From contig CAKRLV010000002.1 of NCBI GenBank assembly GCA_934359755.1, forward strand, positions 114,749-178,748: a stretch of DNA of 64,000 nucleotides. Direction: 5' to 3'. This document shows, piece by piece, positions 60,838-64,000 of the stretch. Made by a program: the position numbers and the translations under genes. The stretch comes from an uncultured Agathobacter sp. GTDB lineage: Bacteria > Bacillota > Clostridia > Lachnospirales > Lachnospiraceae. Each line of letters opens with the position of its first letter. Position 1 is the stretch's first letter. The notes under the pieces were generated by a model that did not search any database, had not been told where the DNA came from, and worked only from the letters and a program-made list of their open reading frames with translations.

Positions 60838-62424
60838 TCATACATACGCATAATGTATCTCCATCATACCAAGACCTATGAAATAACCCAGACCACACAC
60901 GCTGTCTGCCTCTTTCAGTTCTGGATAATCATTTACGCTTCTATCCTGATCTATGTATCTTACACATTTTTCCTGCACAACATACAACCTATGTTCTTCT
61001 TTACCAGAATACAAAAATACAAATACCAGCTCTTCATTTTCGTTGTAATAAAATTCGGCATTATATTTGGCTGCATCTGCTCCGTTTGTATCATCATATG
61101 TTCCAGCTGGTGCTACAATTTTGCGAATCTTACCATTCGAATCAATCCACCTTGTGACACTTCCACCATCCTGCTTGGTCAGATTGCTGCTATCACCTTG
61201 AACCCAGTAATATATATCACGTATCTTATTTACTTCTTCCTCAACATCATAAGCCTGTTTCTCCGCAGTCAAATTACTGTTTTCTTGTTGACTTGCTTCT
61301 GTTGAGTCTTCACGATAAGTACTCTCTGTTGAATCTTCCTTCTTAATGCTTTCCGTTGACTCGAATTTGTCCTCATTGTTCTCGTTATTTTCTCCCATTG
61401 CTTGAGAAATCAAATTCTTACATTCGTCTGTAACTATCACTTTAATTCCATCAATATCATTTGGTATATTACCTAATATATTTTTATTCAAATATGAATC
61501 ATCTATATACGCATGCATATCATCTGCCATTATATATAAGCAATCTTCATCTCTAACATTATAACCATTATATGAAGTACCTGCTTGTACGAAACTATAA
61601 TAAATACCATCTTTCCAATATCTTACATACTGAGTCAAATGTTCTCCATCTTCTAAGTCATAATAGCGATTTTTTTCAAGATATTCTGCATATAAAATAT
61701 CCAACTTCAACGATGATGTTACTTCATTCTGTGAATAATAATCAAGCCAATCCTCGAAATCTTGTCCACTCACACAAAACTTAACTGGGTTCCCACTATC
61801 TGAAAAGAATAAATTTACTAGAGTAGAGTTGGCTACCAGCATTCCTGAATCTGTCCCAGATTCTCCTATTCCTGTTTCTACAGTATACCCTTCTCCGTCA
61901 TATTTTGCGTCTTTTACTTCGTTGTATTTTTCACCATCGATCACAAAAATTGTACCGCCATTATCATCACCATCATAATATTCTGTCCAAACAAGTATAT
62001 TATTTCCTGCAATTGCAATTCCCATTCCATCATCCCATGCTTTGATATTAGGAATTTTAACTTTCTGTATAACTTCATTATCTTTATTCTCATAAAGATA
62101 AAAATCAAGTAAAACATTACCCTCTTCATCCGCAGATTGCATATCTGTTATTGCTAATAATAAGTTTCCACTTCCATCCATAACCAATTTTGCTGCACAA
62201 TCTGCATTCTTTATATTTTCATCGTCTGATAGATGCTCACTATAAAACCTACTATAAAATTTCTTATAAGCATTTATTTCACTGGATCCTTGCTCATTCC
62301 CAATCGTCTCTGATACCTCTGTTTTATTTTTTATTTCTGATTTAGTCTTATCATTTCCACAACCTGTTAATGATCCTACTACCATGACCGCCGACATGAT
62401 AGCACATAATATTTTCTTTCTCAT
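60838..62424 (-). CDS. Lipoprotein of unknown function
   Basis: A lipoprotein signal peptide with lipobox LTGC at residues 19-22 precedes about 505 residues. A Ser/Thr/Glu-rich low-complexity region (about 350-395, with repeated EDSTE- and KEDSTES-like segments) lies before a C-terminal region of about 120 residues. The N-terminal part may be beta-propeller-like (repeated acidic GN and DG turns), but this is not certain. No enzyme motif is seen. The start follows GGAAGAGG. Function unknown; it would be anchored outside the membrane. Confidence 0.8.
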   Translation of the reverse strand: MRKKILCAIMSAVMVVGSLTGCGNDKTKSEIKNKTEVSETIGNEQGSSEINAYKKFYSRFYSEHLSDDENIKNADCAAKLVMDGSGNLLLAITDMQSADEEGNVLLDFYLYENKDNEVIQKVKIPNIKAWDDGMGIAIAGNNILVWTEYYDGDDNGGTIFVIDGEKYNEVKDAKYDGEGYTVETGIGESGTDSGMLVANSTLVNLFFSDSGNPVKFCVSGQDFEDWLDYYSQNEVTSSLKLDILYAEYLEKNRYYDLEDGEHLTQYVRYWKDGIYYSFVQAGTSYNGYNVRDEDCLYIMADDMHAYIDDSYLNKNILGNIPNDIDGIKVIVTDECKNLISQAMGENNENNEDKFESTESIKKEDSTESTYREDSTEASQQENSNLTAEKQAYDVEEEVNKIRDIYYWVQGDSSNLTKQDGGSVTRWIDSNGKIRKIVAPAGTYDDTNGADAAKYNAEFYYNENEELVFVFLYSGKEEHRLYVVQEKCVRYIDQDRSVNDYPELKEADSVCGLGYFIGLGMMEIHYAYV

Positions 62425-62550
62425 ATCCTAATCCTCTTCCTTTATATTTTTGTTATAATGAAAGTATCTTTGGGATTATACCATAAAACTTCTATTTTTG
62501 ACACTATTTTCTATCATTTGGGATAATACTCATCAAAGAGGTGAACCAAA

Positions 62551-62658
62551 ATGGCAGAACGGATAAATCAACACTTAAATCCACTAATCGGCACTAACAT
62601 AAAAAGACTACGTAAAGAGCGTAATATGAAAGCTACTGAAGTTATTGCCAATCTCTAA
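62551..62658 (+). pseudogene. Truncated XRE-family regulator (N-terminal 35 residues)
   Basis: The frame starts MAERINQHLNPLIGTNIKRL and continues RKERNMKATEVIANL, then stops. This is the first half of an XRE helix-turn-helix; the recognition helix and the rest are missing. The break lies where group II intron sequence begins (minus orientation), so the gene was truncated by a deletion joining the two. AAAGAGGTG precedes the ATG, so it may still be expressed as a short peptide. Confidence 0.7.
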
Positions 62659-62659
62659 T

Positions 62660-62748
62660 GTGACACCCTTAGTTTTGACTGTATCCTTCCCACTACTAGA
62701 GCGGATTAGGGACTTTTACCCATTAGAAACGTGCGCAACAAGACGCAC
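62660..62748 (-). mobile_element. 5' end of a group IIC intron (domain I fragment)
   Basis: On the minus strand the sequence starts GTGCGTC and continues with ...TAATGGGTAAAAGTCCC... and ...GGAAGGATACAG...AAGGGTGTC. This matches, in order, the start of domain I in group IIC introns such as that of Oceanobacillus iheyensis (GUGUGCC, GGGUGAGAGUCCC, AAGGGUGUC). It sits directly after the intrinsic terminator of the phd remnant, the typical target of class C introns. The rest of the intron, including any reverse transcriptase and domain V, is missing. Confidence 0.75.
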
Positions 62749-62753
62749 GAGAA

Positions 62754-62792
62754 AAAAGCCGCTACCAGGAAATTTTCCTAATAACGGCTTTT
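62754..62792 (-). terminator. Terminator at the end of the phd remnant
   Basis: AAAAGCCG (62754-62761) and CGGCTTTT (62785-62792) are the outer arms of a long hairpin whose minus-strand 3' arm runs into TTTTTTCTC. The group II intron fragment begins immediately after this T-run. Confidence 0.85.
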
Positions 62793-62974
62793 CAACTCAT
62801 TCTCTGTTAATCTGGTATATTCCTCTGGTGATAATATGATTGCTGAGGGTTGATTGTTCTTTAAAACAATTAATTCTTTTTCAGAATGAAGCCGGCAAAT
62901 GTCTTTGCAGCCTGACCTTTGTTGAATTGTGAAACAGGAACAAGACTTTGTAAAAGACCTGCTGCAATTGCCAT
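62778..62974 (-). pseudogene. Phd/YefM-type antitoxin gene broken by a one-base frameshift
   Basis: The first frame reads MAIAAGLLQSLVPVSQFNKG and on to TFAG, then leaves the family at FILKKN and stops (62870-62872). A shifted frame continues the family with RLHSEKELIVLKNNQPSAI, then ILSPEEYTRLTEN. Restoring one C near 62891-62895 (GCCGG to GCCCGG) would rejoin both parts. No matching toxin gene is present downstream; terminator and intron sequence follow. A true start could lie further upstream. Confidence 0.75.
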
Positions 62975-63022
62975 AGTAATAGGGCTGGCTCTTTCAATGT
63001 CACCTGTAATTTCAACTTGAAG

Positions 63023-63649
63023 TTAACTGATACTATCATAAAATCTTTGCAACACGATTGCCAACTCTTCTGGAGATTCTATGTTTGCTTCATGACCTGT
63101 TTTCATAAGTTCATGGAAGCAGGAATTGTTCAAATAATGACAAAGTTCTTTTGAGATTTTTATGTTTGCTTTGTCCTTCTCTCCACAAACAATCAATACC
63201 GGACAAGACACCTTATACAGTGAGTCACTGAAATCCAATTCAGCCATCGTACCGCATAGGCTGATAACATCTGCTTTTTTGAAGCCCATTTTATTGAATG
63301 CTGAATTCGGCATAAGGTGAAACAACATATTCTGAATCTTCAATAATTTTTTTGGCATTTTATATTGTGCTGCAATTAATACGAGTGCCTTTACTTTATC
63401 TGGGTGGTCTATCGCATAATTGAGTGCCAAAACAGCTCCTAGAGAAAGCCCACATAAAGCAATTCCATCGTTCTCCTTGTCGCATTCTGATGAGAATGCT
63501 GAATATAATTCCTTATATGTAGCAGATTTTCCTTCTAACATATCTGATAAACTCAAACTGGCACTACTTTTCGATACTTTCATTTCTTTTATTACTCTAT
63601 TCCAACTGTCTGGTTTTTGCCCTAGCCCATGCAAATATAAATACTTCAT
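63023..63649 (-). CDS. Alpha/beta hydrolase
   Basis: A 208-residue alpha/beta hydrolase. It has YLYLHGLGQKPDSW at the oxyanion turn, nucleophile Ser in CGLSLGAVLAL, Asp in VCGEKDKANI and His in MKTGHEANIES, so the catalytic triad is complete. It is short, without a lid domain; the substrate is unknown. The ATG after AAGGAG (nine-base spacing) is chosen over a TTG six codons upstream. The phd pseudogene follows in the same direction. Confidence 0.88.
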   Translation of the reverse strand: MKYLYLHGLGQKPDSWNRVIKEMKVSKSSASLSLSDMLEGKSATYKELYSAFSSECDKENDGIALCGLSLGAVLALNYAIDHPDKVKALVLIAAQYKMPKKLLKIQNMLFHLMPNSAFNKMGFKKADVISLCGTMAELDFSDSLYKVSCPVLIVCGEKDKANIKISKELCHYLNNSCFHELMKTGHEANIESPEELAIVLQRFYDSIS

Positions 63650-63667
63650 ATATTGTAACTCCTTCAA

Positions 63668-64000
63668 ATTCCGATTGAGATTTCACCTGTTTTAAGAGAT
63701 TTAATAACTGTTATATTTTGTTATTAAATTCTCAGCAAACCCTTGAAAACACTGGATTTATCACAGGTGAGCTTTCCCTTATTGTTTCCCTTGTGTTATA
63801 TCGTCCCATCAGTGTTTACGAACTCTGATAAGGGCAAATACAACATCTAAATTCACAATGAATTGTCTGAGAAATTATTAAGATTTTCCTAACTTTCGAA
63901 TTTAGGCAACTCAAAATGCTAACGCAAATTACATATCAGTTTTTTATGCGTCATACATATTCTCCAATATACTTCCATATAATGCACAGATTGACTTCAT
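63668..64000. other. Gap with nested inverted repeats, no gene found
   Basis: The 333 bases to the window end hold no convincing ORF. TTTAATAAC (63700-63708) and GTTATTAAA (63720-63728) form a perfect hairpin. CACCTGT (63684-63690) and ACAGGTG (63763-63769) form an outer inverted pair. The final minus-strand bases start an ATG frame that soon stops. A mobile-element border is possible. Confidence 0.35.

Noticed and set aside
63684..63769. Transposon end or attachment site
   Set aside because: The nested inverted repeats are short, and there is no transposase or integrase in the window; kept only as a structured gap.
1..64000. tRNA and rRNA genes
   Set aside because: I scanned for cloverleaf-like and rRNA-conserved segments by eye and saw none; a tRNAscan run would be needed to be sure.

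Overview
The window is a gene-dense, low-GC Firmicutes chromosome segment, almost entirely coded on the minus strand. Its gene order and families (a THF-riboswitch folate operon, a ParE/ParC pair next to a PucR/CdaR regulator, and the rnc-smc-ftsY-ylxM-ffh-rpsP-khpA-rimM-trmD-rplS-rbgA-rnhB cluster ending in FliK-like and FlhB-like genes) point to a Lachnospiraceae member, possibly near Lachnospira, Roseburia or Butyrivibrio. Genus level is inference.

Layout. 0-6.3 kb: glutamate synthase (gltB-gltD) behind a leader with two hairpins, the second terminator-like. 6.5-9.9 kb: small ORFs including a JAMM-type protein split over two frames, a CPBP protease, a HAD phosphatase and a secreted protein. 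10.1-15 kb: folate operon folT-folE-HD-folP-folBK-folC, with a consensus promoter, THF riboswitch and terminator. 15-20.5 kb: type II topoisomerase pair and CdaR-type regulator. 20.5-28.9 kb: multi-sugar ABC ATPase, an atypical phosphoribosyltransferase, dUTPase, gpsA-plsY-der and an ABC-2 exporter. 29-43 kb: translation and secretion cluster, with a signal peptidase homologue lacking both catalytic residues, a repeat-rich surface protein inserted between trmD and rplS, a TrmD-GNAT fusion, and ilvA inserted between ftsY and ylxM. 43-50 kb: smc, rnc, acpP, plsX, rpmF, yceD. 50-54 kb: ackA, tmcAL (divergent from ackA) and aroB.

53.8-59.5 kb is a signalling stretch: a 7TM-PAS-GGDEF protein with a GGDGF site, an RNase H1, and a 666-residue protein joining a GntR/FCD transcription factor to a degenerate GGDEF and an apparently intact EAL phosphodiesterase, followed by a membrane-anchored lipase. 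59.6-64 kb is an accessory scar zone: an intact RelE/ParE-Phd toxin-antitoxin pair, a lipoprotein, a truncated XRE regulator joined to the 5' end of a group IIC intron that sits just after a terminator, a phd antitoxin killed by a one-base frameshift, and an alpha/beta hydrolase.

The strongest leads are the GntR-FCD-GGDEF-EAL fusion, the LepB homologue with Ala and Arg in place of its Ser/Lys dyad, the HD protein in the folate operon (a candidate for the missing dihydroneopterin triphosphate step), the group IIC intron fragment, and several unusual intergenic structures, including a palindrome whose arms hold the stop codons of two convergent genes.
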